Positions 34,916 to 43,849 of a DNA stretch of 64,000 nt are shown piece after piece. The stretch's first letter is position 1, and every line of letters begins with the position of its first letter. The translations under genes and the position numbers were made by a program. The notes under the pieces were generated by a model. It was given only the letters and a program-made list of their open reading frames with translations. It did not search any database and was not told the origin of the DNA. The stretch is taken from assembly GCA_963739045.1 (NCBI GenBank), contig CAVTYY010000004.1:186001-250000 (forward strand), in the 5' to 3' direction. The stretch comes from Halobacillus_B sp963739045. Lineage in GTDB: Bacteria; Bacillota; Bacilli; Bacillales; Halobacillaceae.

Positions 34916-35932
34916 ATGAAGAAGTGGAGTATTTTTGGACTTTTAATTCTTATGCTTATGCTGGCAGCTTGCAGCAATGACTCGTCCGCCAATTCCAGCG
35001 GGGATTCAAGTGATTCAAATGGAGAATGGAAACCTGAGCAGCCGATAGAGCTTGTAGCGCCGGGCGGAGCAGGCGGAGGCTGGGATACCACAGCCAGAAG
35101 CGTGGCTAAAGTCATGCAGGAGGAAGGAATCATTAAGGATGACATTGGTGTTGTGAATAAATCTGGTGGTGGAGGAGCCATTGGCTGGGCTTATATTAAC
35201 AGTATGAAAGGGAAGCCGAATCACATTTTTGTTTCTTCTCCTCCGTTAATCTTTGTTCCACTAAACGGTCAGTCTAAACTGGATTATACAGACTTCACAC
35301 CACTTTCCAACATGATTGCCGACTATGGTGCTTTTGCAGTTAAAGCTGATGCCAAGTGGGACAACCTGAACGATCTTTTCGCAGATATGAAGAAAGATCC
35401 TTCCAGTGTCACTGTAGTTGGAGCTTCTTCACCAGGATCTATGGACCATATGCAATTTGTGAAATTAGCTAAGGCCGCTGGTGTGGATATTAAAAAGATT
35501 AAATATGTTTCTGCCCAGGATGGTGGAGCCCTAACACAGATTTTAAATGGCAGTGCGGATGTGTATTCAGCTGGTGTTGCCGAAACGGTCGAACAAGTAA
35601 AAGCTGGTAAGATCAAAGTACTTGGCATAACTTCTGAAGAACGGTTAAAGGGTGATACTCTATCTGATTTCCCTACGGCTAAAGAACAGGGAATTGATGC
35701 GACCTTCGTAAACTGGAGAGGCTTCTTCGGACCCAAAGATATGAGTGAAGCTGAAGTTAAGTATTATGAAGATAAATTTAAAGAAGTCAGTGAATCCGAT
35801 GCATTTGCAGATATTAGAAAAAAATATGGCTGGGAAGAAATGTACATGGACAGTGAAGAATATAAGGATTTCTTAAAGCAGCAAACAAAAGAACTAGGCA
35901 GCCTGCTTGATGAACTGGGACTTGGAAAATAA
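34916..35932 (+). CDS. tctC: Tripartite tricarboxylate transporter substrate-binding lipoprotein
   Basis: The product is 338 aa. The lipobox is LMLAAC (Cys19), followed by a Ser/Asn/Asp linker. The domain opens PIELVAPGGAGGGWDTTAR, the TctC signature strand and loop, and contains NKSGGGGAIGWAY. It binds a carboxylate such as citrate outside the membrane and passes it to TctAB. GGAGAGG precedes the ATG. A stem-loop separates it from tctB, so the binding protein is likely made in excess. Confidence 0.9.
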   Translation: MKKWSIFGLLILMLMLAACSNDSSANSSGDSSDSNGEWKPEQPIELVAPGGAGGGWDTTARSVAKVMQEEGIIKDDIGVVNKSGGGGAIGWAYINSMKGKPNHIFVSSPPLIFVPLNGQSKLDYTDFTPLSNMIADYGAFAVKADAKWDNLNDLFADMKKDPSSVTVVGASSPGSMDHMQFVKLAKAAGVDIKKIKYVSAQDGGALTQILNGSADVYSAGVAETVEQVKAGKIKVLGITSEERLKGDTLSDFPTAKEQGIDATFVNWRGFFGPKDMSEAEVKYYEDKFKEVSESDAFADIRKKYGWEEMYMDSEEYKDFLKQQTKELGSLLDELGLGK

Positions 35933-35940
35933 ATAATCAG

Positions 35941-35982
35941 GAAGGGATGACGATAAAGATTCTTTGTCATCCCTTCTCTATA
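35941..35982 (+). terminator. Attenuator between tctC and tctB
   Basis: GAAGGGATGAC (35941-35951) pairs with GTCATCCCTTC (35966-35976), followed by TCTATAT. The weak T-tract suits partial readthrough into the membrane subunits. Confidence 0.65.
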
Positions 35983-35997
35983 TGAAGGTGATACAAA

Positions 35998-36456
35998 ATG
36001 CTGAGAACATTAAATCAAAAGGTAAGTATCTTTTTAATTTTATTTGCAGCCGGCTATTTATATTTAAGCTATAACCTCAAGAAGTATCCCTATGTACCTG
36101 TAGATTCTGATTTAGTTCCCAAAGTATTAGGGTTTTTACTTCTAGGATTAGCTGTTTTGCTGTTTTTTGATCGATCATCAGAAACAACGGAACAAAAAGA
36201 AAAACGGCATGTCCCGGGGAAAGATATTTTGGTGATCCTTGCTGTTGGGGCCATTATTTTTCTTTATATTTTGTTGTTTGAATTTTTGGGTTTCTTATTA
36301 ACGACGGCACTCTTTATATTTGGCTGTTCTGCATTTCTAGGATACCGGAAATGGATTTCTAACTTGCTTGTTTCTGTGCTGTTTCCTACGGCACTTTACT
36401 ATATTTTCGTTTACTTATTGCAAATTAAATTACCTCAGGGAATATTACCATTTTAA
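35998..36456 (+). CDS. tctB: Tripartite tricarboxylate transporter small membrane subunit
   Basis: This 152-aa protein has four predicted membrane segments, and the pattern YLSYNLKKYPYVPVDSDLVPKVLG in the first loop is typical of TctB. The order tctC-tctB-tctA is the usual one. GAAGGTG lies 7 nt before the ATG. It forms the small membrane part of the citrate-type symporter with TctA. Confidence 0.85.
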   Translation: MLRTLNQKVSIFLILFAAGYLYLSYNLKKYPYVPVDSDLVPKVLGFLLLGLAVLLFFDRSSETTEQKEKRHVPGKDILVILAVGAIIFLYILLFEFLGFLLTTALFIFGCSAFLGYRKWISNLLVSVLFPTALYYIFVYLLQIKLPQGILPF

Positions 36457-36472
36457 AAGGTGTGGATAACAG

Positions 36473-37999
36473 ATGGGTGCATTCGATGGTTTAATGCAAG
36501 GCTTTCACGTTGCCTTCAGTCTACAAGGAATTTTATTTGTTTTTATTGGAGTCTTTATTGGTACATTTATTGGCATGATGCCTGGGCTGGGACCGATCAG
36601 TGCGATTGCGATTATGATACCAGTGACTTATGGAATGAATCCCTCCACCGCATTGGTGATGATGGCTGGGGTTTACTACGGGGCTGTTTTTGGCGGCTCT
36701 ACTTCTTCAATTTTATTAAATGCGCCAGGAATTTCCGGAACTGTAGCAACTGCGTTTGATGGGTATCCGATGGCGCAGCGCGGGGAAGCGGGAAAGGCAT
36801 TAGCCATTGCAGCCATTTCCTCTTTTGTAGGAGGAACGGTGTCTGTCGTTCTGCTCATGCTCTTTGCTCCTGCATTAGCTCAAGTAGCCGTTTCGTTTGG
36901 TCCCGCTGAATATTTTGCTTTAATGTTTCTAGGTCTCACGGCCATCTCTAGTTTGTCGGAAGGTTCCACAGTTAAAGCATTAATATCAGCAACAATGGGA
37001 TTTATTGCAGTGACTGTCGGAATAGATGCCCAGACGGGTACTTCAAGATTTACGTTTGGCAATCCCAATTTGCTCGAAGGATTTGATTTCTTAGTCATTG
37101 CCCTTGGATTATTTGCTCTTGCAGAAGTATGTTCCTTGATTATTAATAGGAAAGATTCTTCCTTAAGCGAGCAGTCTAATATCGGCAACTTGAAGCTGAG
37201 TAAAAGTGACTTGAAAGAGATGCGCGGGCCGATGTCACGGCAGTCGATCATTGGGTTTCTCTTAGGGGTGCTTCCCGGAGCGGGTGCTACAATTGCCTCT
37301 TTCATTGGATACATTACGGAGAAAAAAATTGCCAAGAATCCTGAAGAATTCGGTAAAGGATCGATTAAAGGATTATCGGGGCCGGAAACAGCGAACAATG
37401 CAGCAACGAGCGGGGCGTTTGTTCCTTTATTGAGCTTGGGGATTCCGGGTTCAGGAACTACTGCAGTCATGCTCGGAGCCTTTATGGTAATGGGAATCCA
37501 GCCTGGACCATTGTTAGTGCAGGATCATCCCGATGTGTTTTGGGGAATAATAGCGAGTATGTATATTGGTAATATTATCTTACTGTTACTCAATCTGCCG
37601 CTGATTCCGTATATCGCCAAACTATTAAAGATACCGCGTCCGTTACTCATTTCGCTGGTGATTATCTTCAGTTTGATCGGTGTGTATTCCATCAGCTTCA
37701 ATACGTTTGATCTGTATGTACTGCTGGCATTTGGAGTCATCGGGTATTTGATGCGGTTATTCTCCTTCCCGGCCGCCCCATTTATTCTAGCCTTTATCCT
37801 TGGCGGGATGATGGAACAGTCTCTTCGTCAGGCCCTGACTGCTACTGGGGGATCGTGGAAGATATTTGTGACCCAGCCGATATCTCTGACTTTATTAATT
37901 CTAAGTTTCTTATCCTTCTTGGTTCCTTTTCTCAGCAGTCAATGGAAGAAGAGGAAGGCGAGTGGTGATGAAAGCATGGAATCGAAACACACAGGCTGA
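36473..37999 (+). CDS. tctA: Tripartite tricarboxylate transporter large membrane subunit
   Basis: The product is 508 aa with about 12 membrane segments. GTFIGMMPGLGPISAIAIM and the later GFLLGVLPGAGATIASF are the duplicated TctA motifs. GPETANNAATSGAFVPLLSLGIPGSGTTAVMLG is the highly conserved central block, of which I quote the parts by position 305-340. It forms the transport channel with TctB. It ends the operon before a long hairpin terminator. Confidence 0.92.
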   Translation: MGAFDGLMQGFHVAFSLQGILFVFIGVFIGTFIGMMPGLGPISAIAIMIPVTYGMNPSTALVMMAGVYYGAVFGGSTSSILLNAPGISGTVATAFDGYPMAQRGEAGKALAIAAISSFVGGTVSVVLLMLFAPALAQVAVSFGPAEYFALMFLGLTAISSLSEGSTVKALISATMGFIAVTVGIDAQTGTSRFTFGNPNLLEGFDFLVIALGLFALAEVCSLIINRKDSSLSEQSNIGNLKLSKSDLKEMRGPMSRQSIIGFLLGVLPGAGATIASFIGYITEKKIAKNPEEFGKGSIKGLSGPETANNAATSGAFVPLLSLGIPGSGTTAVMLGAFMVMGIQPGPLLVQDHPDVFWGIIASMYIGNIILLLLNLPLIPYIAKLLKIPRPLLISLVIIFSLIGVYSISFNTFDLYVLLAFGVIGYLMRLFSFPAAPFILAFILGGMMEQSLRQALTATGGSWKIFVTQPISLTLLILSFLSFLVPFLSSQWKKRKASGDESMESKHTG

Positions 38000-38025
38000 A
38001 CGAGAAAAAAAGCTGGAACGAAATA

Positions 38026-38073
38026 ACACAGAAAACCCTCATTTCCTTATAAGGAAATGAGGGGTTTCTGTGT
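38026..38073. terminator. Long bidirectional terminator between tctA and ykfD
   Basis: ACACAGAAAACCCTCATTTC pairs with GAAATGAGGGGTTTCTGTGT around the centre CTTATAAG (38026-38073). It lies between convergent operons. Confidence 0.8.
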
Positions 38074-38114
38074 ATAGTGATAGAAGAAGGTACAGTCTCA
38101 GGTTTTTACAGCAA

Positions 38115-39140
38115 TTAGCGAATATTTAACGTAACACGATCATGGTGTTTCTTTAACGGAGAATCGTTAGTCATTTCATCATTGTATAAGTGACAGGCAA
38201 CCTGATGATCTTTCTCTGCTTCCTGCCACTCGGGTTTTTTTTCAGCACATATATCCATGGCCATAGGGCATCGAGTGCGGAATACGCAGCCGCTTGGCGG
38301 ATCGATGGGACTGGGGATTTCTCCTTCAATGATCACTTGTTCTCTTTCATCTTCAATATCTGGATCAGGAATGGGAATAGCGGATAGAAGAGCTTGCGTG
38401 TAAGGATGTAATGGACGACTGTAAAGCTGATCACTGCTCGTCAATTCAACCATGTGCCCTAAATACATTACACCAATCCGGTCAGAGATATGCTGTACCA
38501 TGGATAAGTCATGAGCAATAAATAAATAGGTTATGCCTTTTTCCTCCTGCAGTTGTTCGAGTAAATTGACGACTTGAGCCTGAACGGATACATCCAGAGC
38601 CGAAATGGGTTCGTCAGCGATAATCATTTCAGGTTCTAAGGCAAGAGCGCGGGCTATGCCGATCCTTTGCCGCTGCCCGCCGCTGAATTCGTGAGGATAG
38701 CGATTGGCGTGATCGCGATTTAACCCTACTTCTTCTAACAGCTCGTAAATCCTGTTCATTCGTTCTCGTTTGGAAGAAAATAATTGGTGAATTTCCATCG
38801 GTTCTGCAATGATCTCTGCTACAGTAGAACGTGGGTTTAAGGAGGCATAAGGGTCCTGAAAAATCATTTGCAGTTTCCGTTTCAGCTGAAATCGGTCTTG
38901 CCTAGACATTTCATAGATGCTTTGCCCTTCATAGATCACTTCTCCATCCGTACGATCATATAAATTCATGATCGTACGACCGGTGGTTGATTTCCCACAG
39001 CCTGATTCTCCTACGAGTCCGAATGTTTCTCCTTGATAGATGTCAAAGCTGACATTATCGACAGCTTTGAGTGTTTTTCCTTTACCTACAGGAAAGTATT
39101 TCTTTAAATGTTTCACCTCTAGCGTTTTCTGTTTCTCCAT
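38115..39140 (-). CDS. ykfD: Oligopeptide ABC transporter ATP-binding protein (OppF/YkfD type)
   Basis: The product is 341 aa from the ATG 6 nt after GGAGG; the longer in-frame extension upstream lies in the preceding gene. Walker A GESGCGKST, signature FSGGQRQRIGIARALA, Walker B MIIADEPISALD. The C-terminal oligopeptide-transport extension has the Cys-containing block GCVFRTRCPMAMDIC. It is the last gene of the run and supplies the second ATPase that pairs with the OppD-like protein at 43850-44848. The same order, dppABCDE-ykfABCD, occurs in Bacillus subtilis. Confidence 0.9.
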   Translation of the reverse strand: MEKQKTLEVKHLKKYFPVGKGKTLKAVDNVSFDIYQGETFGLVGESGCGKSTTGRTIMNLYDRTDGEVIYEGQSIYEMSRQDRFQLKRKLQMIFQDPYASLNPRSTVAEIIAEPMEIHQLFSSKRERMNRIYELLEEVGLNRDHANRYPHEFSGGQRQRIGIARALALEPEMIIADEPISALDVSVQAQVVNLLEQLQEEKGITYLFIAHDLSMVQHISDRIGVMYLGHMVELTSSDQLYSRPLHPYTQALLSAIPIPDPDIEDEREQVIIEGEIPSPIDPPSGCVFRTRCPMAMDICAEKKPEWQEAEKDHQVACHLYNDEMTNDSPLKKHHDRVTLNIR

Positions 39141-39141
39141 G

Positions 39142-40077
39142 CTATTCCTCCAATTTCCCCCAATAGCGTCTGGCTGAACAAAGTTCTTTTTCATAGATGG
39201 TGCCATTGATATCAATGATTTCAATATTTTTCCCTGTGTTAGGGGAATGAAGCATTTTGCCTTCCCCATAATAAAATCCTACGTGATGGATCGAACCGTC
39301 TTCATAAGCGAAGAACAGTAAATCTCCCGGGTGCAGTTGATCAAGGGGAACTTCTTCTCCTGCTTTCGCCTGATCCGAGGCGTCGCGGGGAATTTCGTAG
39401 CCTTGGGCTTTGTGCATGGCATAGGCAAACCCGGAACAATCATAGCCGTACGAGCTCATGCCTCCCCAGAAATAAGGAAGATCGACGAAAGCTTCCCCTG
39501 ATTTCAATATATCCTCTCCGCTCCCTTTTGGTATCGCTTCCCGAGAAGGGTAGAGCGAAACATCCTTGGTTGGGAGATAGCCTTCACCGTCAGGAGTACA
39601 TACTTTAATCAATTCCCCTTCTTCCACCAGTGCGGGAAGAGAAGTAAGGTAACTGACTTCAAATTTTGGTTCGCGCTGACTGTTGAGCAGTATGCTGTGC
39701 CGAGCAATCACGACAGCAATTCCTTCCCCCTGCCAATTGGTTTCAGGAATTTCCTTCAATTGCCGGATGGGGACATACCCAGGGTAGCCCCGTTCATCCT
39801 TCATGGAAGGTTGAGTAGGGATAATGACCTTTGCCCATTCACCGGATTGATCATCCATAATCACTTCTTCTCCATATAATAACTGGGATTGTACTAAATT
39901 TTCCTCACTTAAAGCGAGTCTCGTTTCGTGAGTGAGTTTACTTAACCATTCCTTAATTAATGGTGGTACGGAAACTCCAGGCTCATCAATTTTTCTTGGT
40001 GCTTCCGGGGAAGTCCAAACTGTGGCTACGGGGACTTGGACGACCCAAGTGGTTCGTGAAGCGGTTGTGTTCGTCAT
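39142..40077 (-). CDS. ykfC: NlpC/P60 gamma-D-glutamyl-L-diamino acid endopeptidase
   Basis: The product is 311 aa with no signal peptide, so it acts inside the cell on imported murein peptides. Two SH3-like domains fill residues 1-180. The C-terminal NlpC/P60 domain has Cys214 in GYDCSGFAYA, His265 in HHVGFYYG and His277 in MLHSPNTG. YkfC enzymes cut free L-Ala-gamma-D-Glu-diamino acid peptides after D-Glu, giving the L-Ala-D-Glu dipeptide for the epimerase of the next gene upstream. One base separates its stop from the ATG of ykfD. Confidence 0.92.
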   Translation of the reverse strand: MTNTTASRTTWVVQVPVATVWTSPEAPRKIDEPGVSVPPLIKEWLSKLTHETRLALSEENLVQSQLLYGEEVIMDDQSGEWAKVIIPTQPSMKDERGYPGYVPIRQLKEIPETNWQGEGIAVVIARHSILLNSQREPKFEVSYLTSLPALVEEGELIKVCTPDGEGYLPTKDVSLYPSREAIPKGSGEDILKSGEAFVDLPYFWGGMSSYGYDCSGFAYAMHKAQGYEIPRDASDQAKAGEEVPLDQLHPGDLLFFAYEDGSIHHVGFYYGEGKMLHSPNTGKNIEIIDINGTIYEKELCSARRYWGKLEE

Positions 40078-40098
40078 CGGTTTACCTCCTAAGGAATA

Positions 40099-41193
40099 TT
40101 AAGAAAGTACTCGATCAAGCTGAACTTCTTTAAGACCAAGTCCAGAGTCTGCCGGAAATGTGAGGGTGCTTTTATCATAATTGACACCCCCCGCTATAGG
40201 ATCTTTCTTCAGCATCAACGGGGCATCGAAGTCGACCCGGGTCACGTTTTTCTGGCTGGCGGCAAAGTGGGCGGCCGCTGTAATACCAAGCTTCGTTTCA
40301 ATCATACTGCCCACCATGCATTCGACTCCATAGCATTCAGCTAAATGATTAATTTTAAGTGCTTGATGAATACCTCCAGCTTTCATTAACTTAATATTGA
40401 TTAAATCAACACTTTTCGTTTCCAGTACACGTTTTGCATCATAAAAAGAAAAAACACTTTCATCAGCCATAACAGGAAGGGAAGTTTGTTCTTTCACTTG
40501 TTTTAACCCTTCGATGTCCCATGCCTTTACAGGTTGTTCTACAAGTTCGACTGGGAGGTTTTCCTGTTCCATTTTTCGAATCGCATAAATAGCTTCTTTC
40601 ACTGTCCATCCTTGATTCGCATCTAAGCGTATGGAAATTTGATTTCCTAAGCTATAACTTATAGTACGAATGCGTTCGAGATCTTTTTCAATGTCATCTT
40701 TGCCTGCTTTAATTTTTAAAATCGCAAAACCGTTGTTCACATAATTCTGAGCATCAGCAAGCATCTGTTCCTTGTCATTTACACTCACGGTGTAATCTGT
40801 TTCAAGCGTGCTCCGATAACCGCCAAGGAGCTGAAACAGGGGAAGATCACAAGCTTTTGCCAGGCAGTCATAGATGGCCATATCAATGGCAGCTTTTGCA
40901 CTGCTATTCCCGACACAGCAGGTTTGCAATCTTTCAAACACCCATTCATGTTTTAATACGGATTCCCCATTTATAGCGGGTTCAATCATAAATTGAATCG
41001 CATATTCGATGCTGCTGAGACTCTCTCCAGTGATGACATGAGTGGGCGGAGCCTCTCCCCAGCCGGTTATGCCGTTGTCACATGTGATTTTCACATAAAT
41101 GGATTCAGCAACAGTCACCGTCCGAAGCGCTGTTTTAAAAGGAGTGTGAAGAGGGACGGCAACACGGTAAGTATCAATTTTTTGGATTTTCAT
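40099..41193 (-). CDS. ykfB: L-Ala-D/L-Glu epimerase
   Basis: This is a 364-aa enolase-superfamily enzyme of the muconate lactonising subgroup. The KxK catalytic pair is in ILKIKAGKDD. Metal ligands are Asp in RLDANQGW, Glu in LVEQPV and Asp in MADESV, and the second catalytic Lys is in INIKLMKAGG. It epimerises L-Ala-D-Glu to L-Ala-L-Glu, which ordinary peptidases can split. The ATG overlaps ykfA by 20 nt. Family and context agree, so the substrate is well supported. Confidence 0.92.
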   Translation of the reverse strand: MKIQKIDTYRVAVPLHTPFKTALRTVTVAESIYVKITCDNGITGWGEAPPTHVITGESLSSIEYAIQFMIEPAINGESVLKHEWVFERLQTCCVGNSSAKAAIDMAIYDCLAKACDLPLFQLLGGYRSTLETDYTVSVNDKEQMLADAQNYVNNGFAILKIKAGKDDIEKDLERIRTISYSLGNQISIRLDANQGWTVKEAIYAIRKMEQENLPVELVEQPVKAWDIEGLKQVKEQTSLPVMADESVFSFYDAKRVLETKSVDLINIKLMKAGGIHQALKINHLAECYGVECMVGSMIETKLGITAAAHFAASQKNVTRVDFDAPLMLKKDPIAGGVNYDKSTLTFPADSGLGLKEVQLDRVLS

Positions 41194-42127
41194 AATCCGC
41201 TTCCTTTCCTGTAACTCCTGGTTCGATGGAGAGTGTTTGACTAAAGGCGCATAACTCAGCTTCTGCTCCTAACGGAATAGCAAAGTGAGGCAGGCAGTGA
41301 CCAATTTTAAAACCGGAAACAACTGGTTTTCCTAATGCGGCAAAATAGTGGCCCCAGACTTCCTCGAGAGGTAGAGACTCTCTCCGTTTCGCTGGTTCTG
41401 AGTCACTGAAATCCCCAATGATAACGCCTGCAGCTTCCTCCAATTTGCCGGCAAGCTGTAACTGACAAAGAAAAGAGTCGATGCGGTAGGGTTCCTCTCC
41501 AATATCTTCGATTAACAATAATTTATTATTCGTATCTAATTCATAGGGAGTACCTAGGGAATTTACAAGTAAAGAAAGGTTCCCGCCGACAATTTCTCCG
41601 GAAGCTTTTCCTTTTGAGATCGTCACAAGCGGAGAAATATCCCCTGAGTAACGCAGCTGCTGAGGATGAAACAGCTGATCGAACATTTGTTTAGAAACAG
41701 AATCAAAATCTTCTTTCCCCACATCAGAGCACAGCATAGGACCGTGAAAAGTAATCAATTTGGTTTTTTGGCGGATAGCCGTATGTAAGAAAGTTAGATC
41801 GCTGTAACCCCAGAAGATTTTTGGGTTGTTTTCAATCAATTTGTAATTGATCGATCCCGCGATTCTGCTCGTCCCATAGCCTCCGCCTGCGGAGATAACC
41901 GCTTTAATTTCAGGATTTTCGAACATGTAGTGAAGGTCAGCCAGCCGTTCGTCATCTTTGCCTGCCAAATAGCCGTAGGTACTAGAGAGGTGAGAGCCCA
42001 GCTCCACGTTAACTCCCAGACTTTCAAGAAAGGAAATCGCTTTGTCTAGTCTAGTAAGGTCAGGTGGACTTGCCGGAGCAATGACGCCGACAGTATCACC
42101 TTTATGTAATTGGCATGATTTAATCAT
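41174..42127 (-). CDS. ykfA: Murein LD-carboxypeptidase, S66 family
   Basis: The product is 317 aa from the ATG after AGGAGAG; the earlier ATG precedes that site. GDTVGVIAPASPP at the start, ISAGGGYGTSRI, and the nucleophile region TFHGPMLCSD with Ser are S66 (LdcA) features, with Glu in LLIEDIGEEPYRID near the middle. It removes the terminal D-Ala from murein tetrapeptides in the cytoplasm, before YkfC acts. It follows the peptide-binding protein gene after a stem-loop. Confidence 0.9.
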   Translation of the reverse strand: MIKSCQLHKGDTVGVIAPASPPDLTRLDKAISFLESLGVNVELGSHLSSTYGYLAGKDDERLADLHYMFENPEIKAVISAGGGYGTSRIAGSINYKLIENNPKIFWGYSDLTFLHTAIRQKTKLITFHGPMLCSDVGKEDFDSVSKQMFDQLFHPQQLRYSGDISPLVTISKGKASGEIVGGNLSLLVNSLGTPYELDTNNKLLLIEDIGEEPYRIDSFLCQLQLAGKLEEAAGVIIGDFSDSEPAKRRESLPLEEVWGHYFAALGKPVVSGFKIGHCLPHFAIPLGAEAELCAFSQTLSIEPGVTGKEADYENPKN

Positions 42128-42147
42128 TTTTAAATCTCTCCTCATTT

Positions 42148-42192
42148 AGAAAAGAGGCAGACTCGCAGCCATTGTGCAAGCGCCTCTTTTCT
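42148..42192 (-). terminator. Attenuator between dppE and ykfA
   Basis: AGAAAAGAGGC (42148-42158) pairs with GCCTCTTTTCT (42182-42192), with a short inner stem. On the minus strand the stem itself ends in TTTTCT. It would lower expression of the ykf enzymes relative to the binding protein. Confidence 0.65.
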
Positions 42193-42201
42193 TAAATACC
42201 T

Positions 42202-43833
42202 TTATTTTTTATCTGCCCATTTTAATTCCAGGTAACCGACCGGGTGACGGACAATTCCGGACACGGAGTCTTTCTGCAAGACGACTTGGTTATAGAAATG
42301 AATCGGGAATATCGGCATATCATCAAATAGTACTTTCTCTGCTTGATACATATCTTCCCAGCGCTTCGCTTCATCCGTCTCCTGTTTAGCTTGTTCGATC
42401 AGCTGGTCATATTGTTTATTCGACCATCCTGTACGGTTCATAGAAGAATCGGTAATGAAGCTCTCCAAGAAATTGATAGGATCTGCATAATCAGCTAAGA
42501 AGGAGCTTCTGGACAATTGATGTTTTAAGTCCTTCTGGTTCTGTAAAAATACATTCCATTCCGTGTTTTCCAGTGAAACTTCAACACCTAGCGTTTCTTT
42601 AAACATTTGCTGAATGGTTACAGCGATCGCTTTATGCGCTTCACTTGTGTTATAGGAAAGAGTAATCGGCGGCAGTTCATCATAGCCTTCTTCCTTCATA
42701 CCTTCTTTGAGCAGCTTTTTGGCTTGTTCGGGATCGTATTTAACTAAATCGCCATTATGCTTGCGGAAATCTTCCCCAGAAGGACTGGTGAATCCGTAGG
42801 AAACGAATCCGTAAGCTGGCTCTTCTTTATTCTTTGTGACGTAATCAACGATATCCTTCTGCTTGATGGCCATAGCAAATGCCTTGCGAATTTTCTTATT
42901 TTGAAAAGGCTCTTTATTGACATTAAACCGGTAAAAGTACGTACCCGCTTGATCTTGAATTTTCACTTCGTCACTATCGAGCAGTTTATCGGCCAATTCT
43001 GGCGGAATGCCTGAGGAATCAAGATCTCCGCTTTTGTACATTTGATATTCTGTATTAACGTCATTCACCATCGCCCAATGAACCTGATCAAGTTTGACCG
43101 TACCTTTGTCCCAGTAGTGATCATTTTTCTTCATTAGTATCTCGCTGTCATGTTTCCATTCAGCCAGAGTGAAGGGACCATTTCCTACAAAGCTTGAGGC
43201 ATCTGCATACCATTCCTCATTTTCTTCCGCTACCTTCTGATTAATCGGAAAGAAAGCTGGATTGGAAATAATATTAAGGAAGTAGCCAGTAGGTGCTTTT
43301 AAAGTAACTTTTAATTCCTTATCATTCACTGCTTCAACCATGACGTCATCTGCAGAACCCTTACCATTGTTGTAAGCTTCCCCGCCTTCAATAAAATAGC
43401 CGAGAAATGCGGCAGGAGAGGCGGTTTCTGGATTTAATAATCGCTTCCAGGCATATTCAAAGTCCCCTGCAGTAACATCGTCTCCATTAGACCACTTGGC
43501 ATTTTCACGAATGTGGAAGGTGTAGACTTTTCCATCATCAGATAGGTCCCATTTTTCAGCTGTAGCAGGTTGAGGTTTATGATCTTTGCCTAACCTAGTT
43601 AATCCTTCCATTAGATTATTCAGGACATTCCAGGATACAGAATCAAATCCTTGTGGAGGATCAAGGGAGGTAGGTTCCTCGCTGTTGTTTAAGTTTAATG
43701 TGGCGGAATCTCCACTCGCTTGCTCCTGATCGCTGCTGTTATCATTATCACTGTCCCCTGAACTTTCTGTAGTGCAAGCTGTAAGCACTCCAATTAGCAG
43801 GATTCCCAATACAATCGCTAACCATTTTTTCAT
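42202..43833 (-). CDS. dppE: Peptide ABC transporter substrate-binding lipoprotein
   Basis: The product is 543 aa from the ATG preceded by GAGGGGAAG. The lipobox is IGVLTAC (Cys20). The mature part is a type-5 solute-binding protein: NNSEEPTSLDPPQGFDS opens the domain, and the family block AEKWDLSDDGKVYTFHIRE follows. It captures peptides outside the cell. Neighbouring murein-peptide enzymes imply L-Ala-gamma-D-Glu-type peptides as a main ligand. The extra 29 codons upstream are in frame but lie within dppD. Confidence 0.92.
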   Translation of the reverse strand: MKKWLAIVLGILLIGVLTACTTESSGDSDNDNSSDQEQASGDSATLNLNNSEEPTSLDPPQGFDSVSWNVLNNLMEGLTRLGKDHKPQPATAEKWDLSDDGKVYTFHIRENAKWSNGDDVTAGDFEYAWKRLLNPETASPAAFLGYFIEGGEAYNNGKGSADDVMVEAVNDKELKVTLKAPTGYFLNIISNPAFFPINQKVAEENEEWYADASSFVGNGPFTLAEWKHDSEILMKKNDHYWDKGTVKLDQVHWAMVNDVNTEYQMYKSGDLDSSGIPPELADKLLDSDEVKIQDQAGTYFYRFNVNKEPFQNKKIRKAFAMAIKQKDIVDYVTKNKEEPAYGFVSYGFTSPSGEDFRKHNGDLVKYDPEQAKKLLKEGMKEEGYDELPPITLSYNTSEAHKAIAVTIQQMFKETLGVEVSLENTEWNVFLQNQKDLKHQLSRSSFLADYADPINFLESFITDSSMNRTGWSNKQYDQLIEQAKQETDEAKRWEDMYQAEKVLFDDMPIFPIHFYNQVVLQKDSVSGIVRHPVGYLELKWADKK

Positions 43834-43849
43834 AAGACTTCCCCTCTCA

